Positions 1 to 8,477 are shown, counted from the stretch's first letter. The stretch is DNA of 35,503 nt from Tissierellia bacterium (GCA_012519555.1 JAAYPY010000105.1:1-35503); one strand, 5' to 3'. Numbers and translations are program-made. Notes: generated by a model from the sequence alone, not told the origin.

Positions 1-34
1 CTTCAACCCATGCAGGTCTTAGTTTTTCGTTCAT
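1..34 (-). CDS. Probable alanine racemase, N-terminal 11 codons only
   Basis: The ATG lies at 34..32 on the minus strand and is preceded by a strong ribosome binding site, AAAGGAGG, seven bases upstream. The visible residues are MNEKLRPAWVE. Fold-type III alanine racemases typically start with a short tail followed by RPxWxEIDLxAL, so this is probably alr, the PLP enzyme that makes D-alanine for peptidoglycan. Only the start is inside the window, so neither the PLP lysine nor the catalytic tyrosine can be checked. A related amino-acid racemase of the same fold is the main alternative. Confidence 0.55.
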   Translation of the reverse strand, partial: MNEKLRPAWVE

Positions 35-59
35 TTATTAGAACCTCCTTTAGTGGTAT

Positions 60-97
60 GGAGACACAGCTCAAAGTAAGCTTAGAGGAATGTCCCC
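60..97. repeat. GGGACA-type palindromic repeat, copy 1
   Basis: GGAGACA at 60-66 pairs with TGTCCCC at 91-97 with one mismatch. A CA/AA internal loop and a short inner CTC/GAG stem follow. The design matches the copies at 19254-19310 and 25139-25194. It sits between the predicted promoter and the ribosome binding site of the gene at 34..1, so it would be transcribed in that gene's leader. Confidence 0.6.
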
Positions 98-116
98 AAC
101 TTTTATTACTGATTAA

Positions 117-145
117 ATTATAGCAAAGCAATATCATTTAATCAA
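117..145 (-). promoter_or_regulatory. Sigma-A promoter candidate for the racemase-like gene
   Basis: On the minus strand TTGATT (145..140) and TATAAT (122..117) are separated by 17 bases. The -10 box is perfect and the -35 matches at four of six positions. It would give a leader of about 75 bases that contains the palindromic repeat. Confidence 0.5.
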
Positions 146-182
146 TAATTGTAAGAAATTTTGCAGGAATAATTTTAACAAA

Positions 183-208
183 AAAAGATGACTGACATGT
201 CATCTTTT
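183..208 (-). terminator. Intrinsic terminator after the SLH protein gene
   Basis: A 10-bp perfect stem, AAAAGATGAC with GTCATCTTTT, encloses the six-base loop TGACAT. Read leftward it is followed by a run of six T residues. It lies about 170 bases past the stop of the SLH gene. Confidence 0.7.
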
Positions 209-318
209 ACTTGCAGGAAAGTTTATTAATTTACTCCGGTCGGGAAAATAGGGTTCGTAGGTAAATTCACTAATTTATTTGCTCCTTATGTAGCATAAAT
301 TAGGAATTTTGTGCGTTT

Positions 319-368
319 GACCTACCATCAAGACTTTCTCCTTAACAGTCGAAGTCTTGGGTTAGGTC
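319..368. repeat. Long imperfect inverted repeat next to the SLH gene stop
   Basis: GACCTACC at 319-326 pairs with GGTTAGGTC at 360-368 around one bulged base. An inner stem, CAAGACTT with AAGTCTTG, encloses a loop of about 15 bases. There is no clear T-run on either side. The rest of the intergenic stretch 35-379 holds only the repeat, promoter and terminator listed separately. Confidence 0.5.
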
Positions 369-379
369 ATAAAGAGCAT

Positions 380-2701
380 CTACTTAAATATCAGCACTAC
401 ATCAATCACTCCGTCGAATCCGCCATACAGGTCGTATAGTTGGGCTGTAGCGTCCGCTTGAATATCTGACCGTGAACCTTCAACAAAGCTGCTTATATTT
501 CTTGAATTGTCCAAGGTACATATATAAACTTTTACATCTTTAGTATACTCCATATAGGTTATGTTATCAATCAATAATTGATTGGAATAAACTTGAGAGA
601 TTTTTATTCTTGATGTTTCAGGAGTTACTTTTTCAATACTCGAAACCACCCCGTTAACAATAACTGCTCTGACATAGGAATTCATCATTGATGAAATACT
701 TTTACCCGCTGCAGATGTATTTGATACGGAAAATACGCTGCTGTTGTTAAAAAACTGCAAATGGCTTGTGGTATCATCTATTTTTGTAACTCCCTTTATT
801 ATACCGTATATGGTTCCGCTGTAGTTTTGTTGTGCATCCGGATCAAATGTTACATTATTAGAATCCTTTAATCCCTTGGTAAGGTAAATGGCGTCTATAT
901 GTCCCAAATTATTTACAACTGCTTTTCCTTCCAAATATCCATTTAGTTGAGACGGAGACAGGAGTTGATACTGCTTGTTGTTTCCGTATACAATAAATGT
1001 ATCGGTTGAAATGTAATAACCGTTTTCCAAAGTTAGTGTTTGGTTGTTGTAGGAAGCTGCAATACTTCTTGTGGGCATTAAATTAATTATTTTTAATGTT
1101 CCGCTTGATACAGGGTCAAACATAACCAAGTCATTGCTGGTAATCAAGGGTTGCTTTAAAATATTTAAATCATTTTCAAGCACTCTTACCACACTTGAAT
1201 TGTCTGCCAAGGAATAGGTCTTAAGTCCTCCATATTCGTCAAGTATTCGAGCTGAGGCATTGCCGGTGGTGCTGTTTAAAGAGCTGATTACAATGCCGTA
1301 GGTTGACGGTCTTTTACCGTATTTATTGATGTACAGTTTTATAATATTATTGTTTTTATCTAATATTAATGTAACCGAATCATTTACATTTGCCTTTTCG
1401 GTAAAAATATAATCCTTTCCCGTCATATAACTGATATTGTTTAAAGTATAGAAAGTATTGTTATTTGCACTCTCAACATTTGTAATAATGCCTTCAACCT
1501 GAGTCCTTAACACATGCATAGTCAGTGGCGTATTTTTGCCGTCCAGTGCTTCATAAAAGTAAACCACATCATTTACTTTTATTTCATCCAAGGATTTGGC
1601 GTCACCTATAATATGAAGTTTTTTATGGTTAATTTCAGAGTTGCTTAAAGGAAGGTTTTTACCGGCAAATTGCTTGCTTCCTTCCTTATACAGATCCCCT
1701 CTCTCTACGACAATTACGTCAGTTGCTTTATAGGCGATAATACCTATTACTTCACCTTTAAAAGAATCCTCTTCATATACTATTTTTATTTTTGCTTCAT
1801 TTAAATTATTAAAATTACCTTTTTCTCCATTAATGATAATCGGAATATCAGGAACCTGAAAAACTCTGACATTGCCGTAATCATCGGTTACAAAGATAAC
1901 CTTGTTTGAAAGAAGACTGGTCACAACCCCTGAAAATTCATTATATCTGGGGTTGTTCAGATAAACTGCAGCTCCCTTGTTGTCATAATAAACATCCCAC
2001 TTATTGAACAAATAATCCGTATAGTCAAAATTGTCTACATTCAAGTCTTTGATTGATATTTCCTTTGTTTCCATTTTACCTAACTTTGAAATAAGTGTTT
2101 TATTTGTGATATTAAGAGAGTTGTTATCCTTTACCGTAACCAAATTCATATTTAATGCGTTAAATAACATTATTGTAATATCTCTTCTGGATGCAAATTC
2201 AGCATTGGCATTGATATTTTCAAACAAATTCAATTCCAATGCCTTTTCATAATAATTAGAAGGCCAGTTTCCAATCAATGATTCATCAGTATATCCCAAA
2301 AGCCTCAAAATCATTGTGTAGGCTTCTTCAAACTTTATAAGATTATCCGGACCGTAAGCAGACGGAGAAATTCCCTTAACAATACCCAATGCATTTGCAA
2401 GCTCTACATAGTTTTCAGCCCAATGCCCATGCATATCTTCATAAACAGTAGTCATATTTTTGGAATATTCGTTGAAACCTGCTGCAACAGTTACAATTTT
2501 CGCCATTTCTGCACGAGATACTATTCTGTCCGGCTTGAAGCTATTGTCCGGATACCCTTGAATAACCTCATAACTTGCCAAGACGCCTATTGCTTCTTCT
2601 AAATAATAATCTCTTTTTATGTCAGGAAAGTCAGAAGCATATATATTTGCAAAAGATGCAAGCAATATTAAAATTATTATCATAAATAATATTTTTTTCA
2701 T
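380..2701 (-). CDS. S-layer-homology domain surface protein
   Basis: This is an exported protein of 773 residues. A Lys-Lys start and a hydrophobic core (residues 2-19) form a signal peptide ending near YAS. Three SLH domains follow at about 25-75, 87-136 and 145-185, with the typical FPDI, HWA and RAEM elements; SLH domains anchor proteins to secondary cell-wall polymers. The remaining roughly 580 residues are beta-rich, with recurring segments of the form 'VIFVTDDYGNV' and 'VTLILDKNNNI', and resemble no enzyme I recognise. The start at 2701 begins the signal peptide; an upstream in-frame ATG at 2749 would put 16 residues in front of it and lies in a leader hairpin. The gene ends 345 bases before the racemase-like gene and has its own terminator. 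The role is probably structural, as an S-layer or surface-array protein. Confidence 0.85.
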   Translation of the reverse strand: MKKILFMIIILILLASFANIYASDFPDIKRDYYLEEAIGVLASYEVIQGYPDNSFKPDRIVSRAEMAKIVTVAAGFNEYSKNMTTVYEDMHGHWAENYVELANALGIVKGISPSAYGPDNLIKFEEAYTMILRLLGYTDESLIGNWPSNYYEKALELNLFENINANAEFASRRDITIMLFNALNMNLVTVKDNNSLNITNKTLISKLGKMETKEISIKDLNVDNFDYTDYLFNKWDVYYDNKGAAVYLNNPRYNEFSGVVTSLLSNKVIFVTDDYGNVRVFQVPDIPIIINGEKGNFNNLNEAKIKIVYEEDSFKGEVIGIIAYKATDVIVVERGDLYKEGSKQFAGKNLPLSNSEINHKKLHIIGDAKSLDEIKVNDVVYFYEALDGKNTPLTMHVLRTQVEGIITNVESANNNTFYTLNNISYMTGKDYIFTEKANVNDSVTLILDKNNNIIKLYINKYGKRPSTYGIVISSLNSTTGNASARILDEYGGLKTYSLADNSSVVRVLENDLNILKQPLITSNDLVMFDPVSSGTLKIINLMPTRSIAASYNNQTLTLENGYYISTDTFIVYGNNKQYQLLSPSQLNGYLEGKAVVNNLGHIDAIYLTKGLKDSNNVTFDPDAQQNYSGTIYGIIKGVTKIDDTTSHLQFFNNSSVFSVSNTSAAGKSISSMMNSYVRAVIVNGVVSSIEKVTPETSRIKISQVYSNQLLIDNITYMEYTKDVKVYICTLDNSRNISSFVEGSRSDIQADATAQLYDLYGGFDGVIDVVLIFK

Positions 2702-2731
2702 ATAATCAATCCCTAATCTGTTCAAATAAAA

Positions 2732-2756
2732 AAATACTATACAGTACATAGTATTT
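2732..2756 (-). promoter_or_regulatory. Inverted repeat in the SLH gene leader
   Basis: AAATACTAT (2732-2740) and ATAGTATTT (2748-2756) form a perfect 9-bp inverted repeat around a seven-base spacer. It lies 30 bases upstream of the chosen ATG and downstream of AT-rich -10-like sequence at 2764-2784, which itself holds ATTATTATA/TATAATAAT. It could be an operator or an mRNA leader hairpin. Confidence 0.35.
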
Positions 2757-2805
2757 CCTTAATATTATTATACATTATAATAATTTAATTAGTATTACAT
2801 TAACA

Positions 2806-3723
2806 TTACAATGGCAAACTTTTGCCTTGGAAACTTCCCCTGATTTTCAATGTTTTGTCAATATCGGACAGTACCTTTAGCTTATGTAGGGTCCACTTAG
2901 GTTCTATTAAATCTGATTTTTTTCCATCACCTGTCAGCCTGTGTATCACAATTTCCTTTTTTAATAATTCTAACCCGTCACAAATTAAATTCACATATTC
3001 TTCTCGAGATAATATTTTAAAAGGACTTTTTTCATAGTATTCAGCTAAATCAGTATTCTTTAAAATGTGGAGCATGTGAATTTTCACTCCCCAAATGTCT
3101 AAATTTGAAACATATTTAATCGAACTTAACATATTTTCTTTGGATTCACCGGGCAGTCCCATAATTAAATGAACCACTGTCTTAATATTTTTACCTTTTA
3201 AAATATCAACTGCTTTATTAAATTGCTCTAAGCTGAAACCTCTTCTTATGAATTCTGCTGTCTTGTCATGAATAGACTGCAGCCCCAATTCTATCCATAG
3301 AAAGGTTTTTTTATTGAGCACTTCTAAGAATTTTGCAACTTCATCAGATATGCAGTCAGGTCTGGTGGCAATTGCAATACCCTTTATATTTTCACAGCTT
3401 AAAGCTTCATTAAATTTTTTCCTCAGGTTGTCAACAGTGTCATAGGTAGAGGTATAATTTTGAAAATATGCAATGTATGTATTGCTTCTCCATTTATTAG
3501 ACATAAGGGATTTTTGCTTTTCAATTTGCTCTGAAATTGTTTTTCCTCTAATCGTAAAATCACCGGAGCCTCTTTCACTGCAAAAAATACAACCTCTATA
3601 GCCTATTTTACCGTCCCTGTTGGGACAGGTAAAATTTCCGTCGATTGATAATTTAATTGCTTTCTCTCCAAATATTTTCTTAAGTTCATAATCTAAGCTA
3701 TGGTATCTTTTATCATTCCACAT
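2806..3723 (-). CDS. Radical SAM protein, YhcC/TIGR01212 type
   Basis: The product has 305 residues. The iron-sulfur ligands are the spaced cysteines C33, C45 and C48 in 'CPNRDGKIGYRGCIFC' (Cx11Cx2C), the atypical motif of the YhcC family, in place of the usual Cx3Cx2C. Further radical SAM features are 'GIAIATRPDCI', 'WIELGLQS' and 'VVHLIMGLPGES'. The family binds a [4Fe-4S] cluster and S-adenosylmethionine; its substrate was not established as far as I know, and it is often grouped with tRNA-modification-type radical SAM enzymes. I chose the ATG at 3723 because AGGTGG lies six bases in front of it; an upstream ATG at 3747 has no such site. The gene follows the AI-2E gene in the same direction, with about 125 bases between. 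Confidence 0.85.
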   Translation of the reverse strand: MWNDKRYHSLDYELKKIFGEKAIKLSIDGNFTCPNRDGKIGYRGCIFCSERGSGDFTIRGKTISEQIEKQKSLMSNKWRSNTYIAYFQNYTSTYDTVDNLRKKFNEALSCENIKGIAIATRPDCISDEVAKFLEVLNKKTFLWIELGLQSIHDKTAEFIRRGFSLEQFNKAVDILKGKNIKTVVHLIMGLPGESKENMLSSIKYVSNLDIWGVKIHMLHILKNTDLAEYYEKSPFKILSREEYVNLICDGLELLKKEIVIHRLTGDGKKSDLIEPKWTLHKLKVLSDIDKTLKIRGSFQGKSLPL

Positions 3724-3848
3724 ATTATTCCACCTTAATTTATGCAAAAGTTATTAACAGTTAAAAAATTTATAATAAGGAGTTATACACAAATTTTATG
3801 CCTTTTTTGTCACTTGTCAACAGTATAATCCACAAGCAATGTCATTTA

Positions 3849-4916
3849 TCAGAATTTATCAATAAAGTGGACATTTTTATTCAATTTTTTCAGCATATAA
3901 ACATCAACTATTGATTTAATCAAAGCTGCAACAGGAGCAGCTAAAAACAATCCTAAAGGACCAAACAAACCTCCTCCGATTATTATCGAAATAATTACCA
4001 ATATAGGTTTTATTGACAATTGACTGCTTAAAATCTTAGGATCAATAATGAGATTTTCCACTTGCTGCAATATCAGAATTAAAATAAACAATAGAAATCC
4101 TTTCTGCGGCTCATATAAAAAATTGATAAACACTATGGGAACACCTCCTATAAAAGTTCCGAAATAAGGAATCATATTGGTAATTCCGATAACCATTCCG
4201 TCAATAACCGGGTAAGGACATTTTATTATATATTTTGAGCCTGCAAAAATTAACAAGGCCATAATGAGAGAAGAGGCTGCTTTTCCTGATATGTAATTTG
4301 AAACATTGCGGTAAAGAATATGTATTATTTTAATAATATCATTTGCAGTTTTCTTACCGGCAAAAAGACCAAAAAACTCCTTGCACCAATTTTCAATATT
4401 CTTTTTATCAATCAATAGGTAGACAGAAATAATTATTGATAACAGTGTATTGGCAAATGCCATAAATATATCTATTACCTTTGTAAGCGCATTGTTTATT
4501 ATAGCAGTTAGTAAGGATGATAATTTTTGTGTAATTTCAGCAAGGTAAAATTTTACTATAATATCATCACTTAAAAGAGACAGCAAATTATTTGCTTCTC
4601 GGTAAAGCTTTGGTATATCTCTTGATAATTGTATAATACTATTTATTATATTTGGTGTTATAGTTTTCACTACAATTGATATCATTAAAAAAATAAACAA
4701 ATATGTCATGATAACAGCGACATATCTGTTTTCAATTTCTAAGGTTTTTTCAAAAAAAACCAAGACAGGATTCAAAATTGCAGCCAAAAGTATGCCTGAA
4801 AATATTGGAAAGCATACCTGCATAATCAGTACAAGACCATTTTCTAGATATATAAACCTGAAAACCGCAGCATAAAATATAAAGATGGGCAAAATTACAA
4901 AACTTTTTTTTTTCAA
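3849..4916 (-). CDS. AI-2E/UPF0118 family membrane protein (YtvI-like)
   Basis: This is a polytopic membrane protein of 355 residues. Hydrophobic segments lie near residues 5-45, 68-90, 150-170, 215-235 and 240-340. The C-terminal half carries the typical 'GMVIGITNMIPYFGTFIGG' stretch and the late 'GPLGLFLAAPVAALIK' motif of PF01594. Family members include E. coli TqsA, proposed to export autoinducer-2, and several monovalent cation/proton antiporters, so the transported substrate cannot be read from sequence. The start codon is TTG, with GGTGA close upstream. The long central region (about 95-215) is the cytoplasmic part characteristic of the family. It stands alone between two spaced neighbours. 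Confidence 0.85.
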   Translation of the reverse strand: MKKKSFVILPIFIFYAAVFRFIYLENGLVLIMQVCFPIFSGILLAAILNPVLVFFEKTLEIENRYVAVIMTYLFIFLMISIVVKTITPNIINSIIQLSRDIPKLYREANNLLSLLSDDIIVKFYLAEITQKLSSLLTAIINNALTKVIDIFMAFANTLLSIIISVYLLIDKKNIENWCKEFFGLFAGKKTANDIIKIIHILYRNVSNYISGKAASSLIMALLIFAGSKYIIKCPYPVIDGMVIGITNMIPYFGTFIGGVPIVFINFLYEPQKGFLLFILILILQQVENLIIDPKILSSQLSIKPILVIISIIIGGGLFGPLGLFLAAPVAALIKSIVDVYMLKKLNKNVHFIDKF

Positions 4917-5065
4917 ATTATCACCATTACAGAAACATACCTTGACAGGTCCATCCTCCTGCCTTATAACATTAATATATAATTTTTAAAAATATATGTA
5001 TAATTAATGAATTTATGGAGATAATTTTATCGATAATACTTTTTTTATCTTCTTCCAAATTATAT

Positions 5066-5096
5066 AAACATCCCGCTTAAACATTGCGGGATGTTT
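5066..5096 (-). terminator. Terminator after the GNAT gene
   Basis: AAACATCCCGC and GCGGGATGTTT form an 11-bp perfect stem with a nine-base loop, starting three bases beyond the stop of the leftward GNAT gene. On the minus strand a U-rich tail follows. Confidence 0.8.
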
Positions 5097-5098
5097 CT

Positions 5099-5608
5099 TT
5101 AATCTGCTTCAATTGGAGCGGCTTGCAGAGAGACAATCTTTTTGCCGCCGGCAACTGATTGTTTTCCCACTTCCTTAAAACCAAACTTTTCGTGAAACTT
5201 TAAAGAGACCGGGTTTGGCGGTTCAATGTCGATTTCTGCCGTCACAACGGGAATTTCAATTGATTTGGCATGCTTGAAAACTTCCTCATAGAGCAATTTG
5301 CCAAGCCCCGAGCCTTGTTTCTTCACAGATACGACCACTCTGTCAATATACAAGAATTTATTATAATTCTTTGTAAACCAAATATAATTTACGCTGTCGT
5401 AATCCTTTCCCTCTCTCAAAGCCAACACAAAGGCCTCCACAAGGCCATCTACTTCTATAACCTTGAGAATTTCGGATTGTTGGTGCAAATGAGTTAGCCT
5501 TTCTTTCGAAAGAGGAGATAAAAAATGCACAGATTCTTCATTTAGTTTTAAAATCTGCTCATAGTCTTCCGGTGTCGCAGGCCTTATTTGTCGTGTATCA
5601 GTCATCAT
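5099..5608 (-). CDS. GNAT family N-acetyltransferase
   Basis: The product has 169 residues. Motif A, which holds the acetyl-CoA pyrophosphate, is 'VVVSVKKQGSGLGKLLYEEV' at about 92-111, with the Q-x-x-G-x-G/A pattern. Motif B is the 'NPVSLKFHEKFGFKEVGKQ' region, in which the family's tyrosine position is filled by phenylalanine. The N-terminal 'IRPATPEDYEQILKLNEES' is the usual opening strand and helix. Such enzymes acetylate a small molecule or a protein amine; no specific acceptor is suggested. The ATG at 5608 follows AGGAG by seven bases, better than the second ATG. It is a single-gene unit, separated from the aldo/keto reductase on the other strand by a 226-base AT-rich gap. Confidence 0.85.
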   Translation of the reverse strand: MMTDTRQIRPATPEDYEQILKLNEESVHFLSPLSKERLTHLHQQSEILKVIEVDGLVEAFVLALREGKDYDSVNYIWFTKNYNKFLYIDRVVVSVKKQGSGLGKLLYEEVFKHAKSIEIPVVTAEIDIEPPNPVSLKFHEKFGFKEVGKQSVAGGKKIVSLQAAPIEAD

Positions 5609-5777
5609 ATTATAGTTCTCCTTTTACCCTATTATATCTTTTGTTTGAAGTAATATTATATTATCATATTCAGTAAATATTTTCATTACTTTAGTAAAAA
5701 CTAATGTTATAAATTTTTACCGGAAAAGTTATCCTTTCTCATGCAAAAACCTAAGGTTGGCTCAAGTGCATTCTCCA

Positions 5778-5806
5778 TTGACTCCAATAAGCATCTAATA
5801 TATAAT
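5778..5806 (+). promoter_or_regulatory. Sigma-A promoter of the AKR-serine dehydratase operon
   Basis: TTGACT (5778-5783) and TATAAT (5801-5806) are separated by exactly 17 bases and lie 29 bases before the ATG. A short palindrome, AACCTAAGGTT, lies about 25 bases upstream and could be a regulator site. Confidence 0.7.
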
Positions 5807-5834
5807 AAATTAATTAAAAACTGCGAGGTAGAAT

Positions 5835-6854
5835 ATGAAAAAAAGATTATTGGGAAATACAGGCATGGAAGTGTCTGTAATAGGGTTTGGAGGAATTCCG
5901 ATACAGCATGTAAGTGAAAAGGAAGCAATTAACCTAATACTTGAATGCAAAAAACAAGGGATTAGTTTTATTGATACAGCAAGGGCATATACAATCAGCG
6001 AAGAATATATAGGCAAGGGCCTCAAGGAAGCAGGAAGGGAGAATTTTTATATTGCCACTAAGGCTATGAGTTATGATTATGATTCAATGAAAAGCTCAAT
6101 TGAACAAAGCTTGAATGATATGCAGATAGAATATATAGATTTATATCAGCTTCACAATGTAAGCTCTAAACAGCAATTGGATACCATTCTTTCGGAAAAG
6201 GGAGGACTGAAGGCTTTAGTTGAAGCAAAGGCTCAAGGATTCATTAAACACATAGGAATAACAAGCCACATAAGAGAACTCCTTATTGAGGCGATTGATA
6301 ATGATGAATTCGAAACAGTACAATTTCCTTTTAATCCTGTTGAGCCCCAGGGAACGGAGCTTTTTTTAAAGGCACTTAATAAAGGTTTGGGAACAATTGC
6401 AATGAAGCCAATGGCGGGAGGTGCATTTAGCAACCCTCGCTTATCCTTGAAATATGTAATGAATTCAGATCTCATAACAGTTGCAATACCGGGCATGGAC
6501 ACAATCGAGCAGGTTGCTGAAAATGCTCGGGTAGGAATAGATGCAGAACCTTTGACAAAGGAAGAAGAGGATATAATAAACGGTGAAGTTGAAGCCTTAG
6601 GAACGGAATTCTGCAGGCGATGCGGTTATTGCAAGCCTTGTCCCGAAGGAATCGACATACCCAACGTATTTGTATTTGAAAATTACGTTATAAAATATAA
6701 TATGCCTGAGTACGGCAAGCTCAAATTTGATACCTTGGGGGTTAAGCCGGATCAATGTGTGCGCTGCCGCAAATGTGAAAGAAAGTGCCCCTATAACCTG
6801 CCCATAGTCGAAAAACTGAAACATGCGGTTAAAACATTCAAAGACTTGGAATAG
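5835..6854 (+). CDS. Aldo/keto reductase with C-terminal dicluster ferredoxin domain
   Basis: The protein has 339 residues. Residues 1-245 form an AKR barrel with the full catalytic tetrad: D47 and Y52 in 'DTARAY', K76 in 'ATKAM' and H107 in 'QLHNV'. The last 80 residues carry two cysteine clusters, 'CRRCGYCKPCP' and 'CVRCRKCERKCP', expected to bind two [4Fe-4S] clusters. This ferredoxin-tailed form is common in strict anaerobes and may pass electrons between ferredoxin and a carbonyl substrate; the substrate is unknown. The ATG follows GAGGTAG by four bases. Only nine bases separate it from sdaAB, so it very probably shares the operon with L-serine dehydratase, which hints at a role near serine or pyruvate metabolism. 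Confidence 0.9.
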   Translation: MKKRLLGNTGMEVSVIGFGGIPIQHVSEKEAINLILECKKQGISFIDTARAYTISEEYIGKGLKEAGRENFYIATKAMSYDYDSMKSSIEQSLNDMQIEYIDLYQLHNVSSKQQLDTILSEKGGLKALVEAKAQGFIKHIGITSHIRELLIEAIDNDEFETVQFPFNPVEPQGTELFLKALNKGLGTIAMKPMAGGAFSNPRLSLKYVMNSDLITVAIPGMDTIEQVAENARVGIDAEPLTKEEEDIINGEVEALGTEFCRRCGYCKPCPEGIDIPNVFVFENYVIKYNMPEYGKLKFDTLGVKPDQCVRCRKCERKCPYNLPIVEKLKHAVKTFKDLE

Positions 6855-6863
6855 GAAGTCAAT

Positions 6864-7547
6864 ATGCGTAATTTCAGTGTTTTCGATATAATAGGTCCTA
6901 TTATGATAGGACCGTCAAGCTCTCATACTGCAGGTGCAGCAAGACTCGCAAAGGTTGCGGCTGCAATAGCAGGCAAGCAAATAAAAAGAGTGGAATTTTT
7001 GCTTCACGGTTCATTTTCCGAAACATACAAGGGACATGGTACTGATAAAGCATTAGCAGCCGGTATTCTCAATATGGAGCCTTGGGACGAAGATTTAAAA
7101 AATTCCTTTGAAATAGCAGCAAAAAAGGGAATAGAAATTATATTTACCCCTGCTGACTTAGGTGATGTCCATCCAAATACAGTCAAATTTATAATAACAA
7201 AAGATGATGGCAGTATTTCTATGGTTACAGGCTCATCAATCGGCGGTGGAAATATACTTATTTTTGACATTGACGGTCAGGCTGTTGAATTTACAGGTGA
7301 ACGTCCCACCCTTTTAACCCGCCACAGGGATTTACCGGGGGTAATTTCTAAAATATCGTCTATTCTATATGAAGAAAACATTAATATTGCAAACATGCGT
7401 GTTTATAGAAACGAAAAAGGGAAAATGGCAACCATGGCATTAGAAACAGACAGTATTATTACAGAAGAGGCAATGAGCAGGATAAAAGATATAGGAGAAA
7501 TTGATAATGTGAAATTTATCAATCCGATTGTGGAGGAAGTTATCTAA
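6864..7547 (+). CDS. sdaAB: L-serine dehydratase, iron-sulfur type, beta subunit
   Basis: The beta subunit (227 residues) of the two-subunit L-serine ammonia-lyase, which converts L-serine to pyruvate and ammonia in the cytoplasm. The N-terminal allosteric-substrate-binding domain carries the signature 'GPSSSHTAGAARLAK' (about residues 12-26). A C-terminal ACT domain starts near residue 150 with 'RHRDLPGVISKISSILYEEN'; ACT domains usually sense amino acids. Length and domain order are normal for the two-subunit clostridial enzyme. The ATG has AGGAAG upstream. The stop codon TAA overlaps the ATG of sdaAA by one base, a classic translational coupling arrangement. Confidence 0.95.
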   Translation: MRNFSVFDIIGPIMIGPSSSHTAGAARLAKVAAAIAGKQIKRVEFLLHGSFSETYKGHGTDKALAAGILNMEPWDEDLKNSFEIAAKKGIEIIFTPADLGDVHPNTVKFIITKDDGSISMVTGSSIGGGNILIFDIDGQAVEFTGERPTLLTRHRDLPGVISKISSILYEENINIANMRVYRNEKGKMATMALETDSIITEEAMSRIKDIGEIDNVKFINPIVEEVI

Positions 7548-8422
7548 TGTTTGTTTCTACGGGAAAAGAATTAATAGAAATATGCAATCAACAAAATATA
7601 TCCATTTGGGAATATACAATAATCCAAGAAATTGAAAAAAGCGAAAGCAATCATCAATCAGTTATTAATAAAATGAGAAGTACTCTCCATGTTATGATGA
7701 ACTCTTCAACATATGCTCAGGAAAATCAAGTGCATTCAGTAAGTGGATTAATCGGAGGAGATGCCTACAAAATAAGGCAATATGCAAATAAAAACAATAC
7801 CCTTACCGGAGAATTCATGAACAGGGCAATGGCTCGAGCCTTGTCTTCTTCGGAAGTAAATGCAGCAATGGGAAGAATAGCGGCATGTCCTACAGCAGGC
7901 TCATGCGGAATTTTGCCTGCGGTTGTTTTATCTGCGGGAGAAAAACTGAATAAGTCGGAAGATGAATTAATTAATGCATTATTTACAGCCGCAGGAGTTG
8001 GGATTATTATAGCAAAAAATGCAACCCTTGCCGGTGCAGAAGGAGGATGCCAGGCAGAATGCGGCTCGGCAGCAGCCATGGCATCAGCAGCAGTCGTCGA
8101 AATGATGGGTGGTAGACCTGAGCAGGCATTATCTGCAGCAGCCATAGTTATTAAAAATATATTAGGTCTTGTATGTGACCCGGTAGCAGGCTTAGTTGAG
8201 GTACCCTGTGCCAAAAGAAATATTGCTGGAACTGTCAGCGCACTGACTACTGCAGATCTTGTAATGAGCGGAATATACAGTAAAATTCCATTTGATGAAG
8301 TGGTATGGGCAATGCATAAGGTAGGAAAGCAGATGCCGTCTGAGCTTCGAGAAACTGCCTTAGGGGGAGTTGCAATAACTCCAACAGCTTTAAAATATAA
8401 AAAGGAAATATTCAAAGATTAA
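7547..8422 (+). CDS. sdaAA: L-serine dehydratase, iron-sulfur type, alpha subunit
   Basis: The catalytic alpha subunit, 291 residues. The conserved cysteines expected to hold the oxygen-sensitive [4Fe-4S] cluster lie in 'CPTAGSCGI' (about 116-124), 'GGCQAECGSAA' and 'LVCDPVAGLVEVPC'. The cluster acts as the Lewis acid that removes the serine hydroxyl, in contrast to PLP-type dehydratases. The ATG shares its A with the stop of sdaAB. A tRNA promoter begins four bases past the stop and I see no terminator hairpin between, so operon transcripts may read into tRNA-Ser and end at its terminator. Confidence 0.95.
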   Translation: MFVSTGKELIEICNQQNISIWEYTIIQEIEKSESNHQSVINKMRSTLHVMMNSSTYAQENQVHSVSGLIGGDAYKIRQYANKNNTLTGEFMNRAMARALSSSEVNAAMGRIAACPTAGSCGILPAVVLSAGEKLNKSEDELINALFTAAGVGIIIAKNATLAGAEGGCQAECGSAAAMASAAVVEMMGGRPEQALSAAAIVIKNILGLVCDPVAGLVEVPCAKRNIAGTVSALTTADLVMSGIYSKIPFDEVVWAMHKVGKQMPSELRETALGGVAITPTALKYKKEIFKD

Positions 8423-8426
8423 CACA

Positions 8427-8476
8427 TTGACAAGGTCCATTTCTTTAGATAAAATATAAGAGTTGATTAATCAACT
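8427..8476 (+). promoter_or_regulatory. tRNA-Ser promoter with adjoining palindrome
   Basis: TTGACA (8427-8432) and TAAAAT (8450-8455) have a 17-base spacer. Directly at the expected start site is the perfect 16-base palindrome AGTTGATTAATCAACT (8461-8476), ending one base before the mature tRNA 5' end. It could form a hairpin in the precursor or bind a protein. Confidence 0.7.
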
Positions 8477-8477
8477 T

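Noticed and set aside
3783..3844. DnaA-box-like 9-mers TTATACACA and TAATCCACA
   Set aside because: Only one perfect match and one weak match, with no dnaA, dnaN or AT-rich unwinding array. The origin reading is not supported.
5707..5928. Short minus-strand frame overlapping the aldo/keto reductase start
   Set aside because: No ribosome site or homology. The region holds the reductase promoter.
7765..8415. Long antisense open frame (216 codons) across sdaAA
   Set aside because: It mirrors the codon structure of a well-conserved gene, has no homology that I recognise and no ribosome site. It is a shadow frame.
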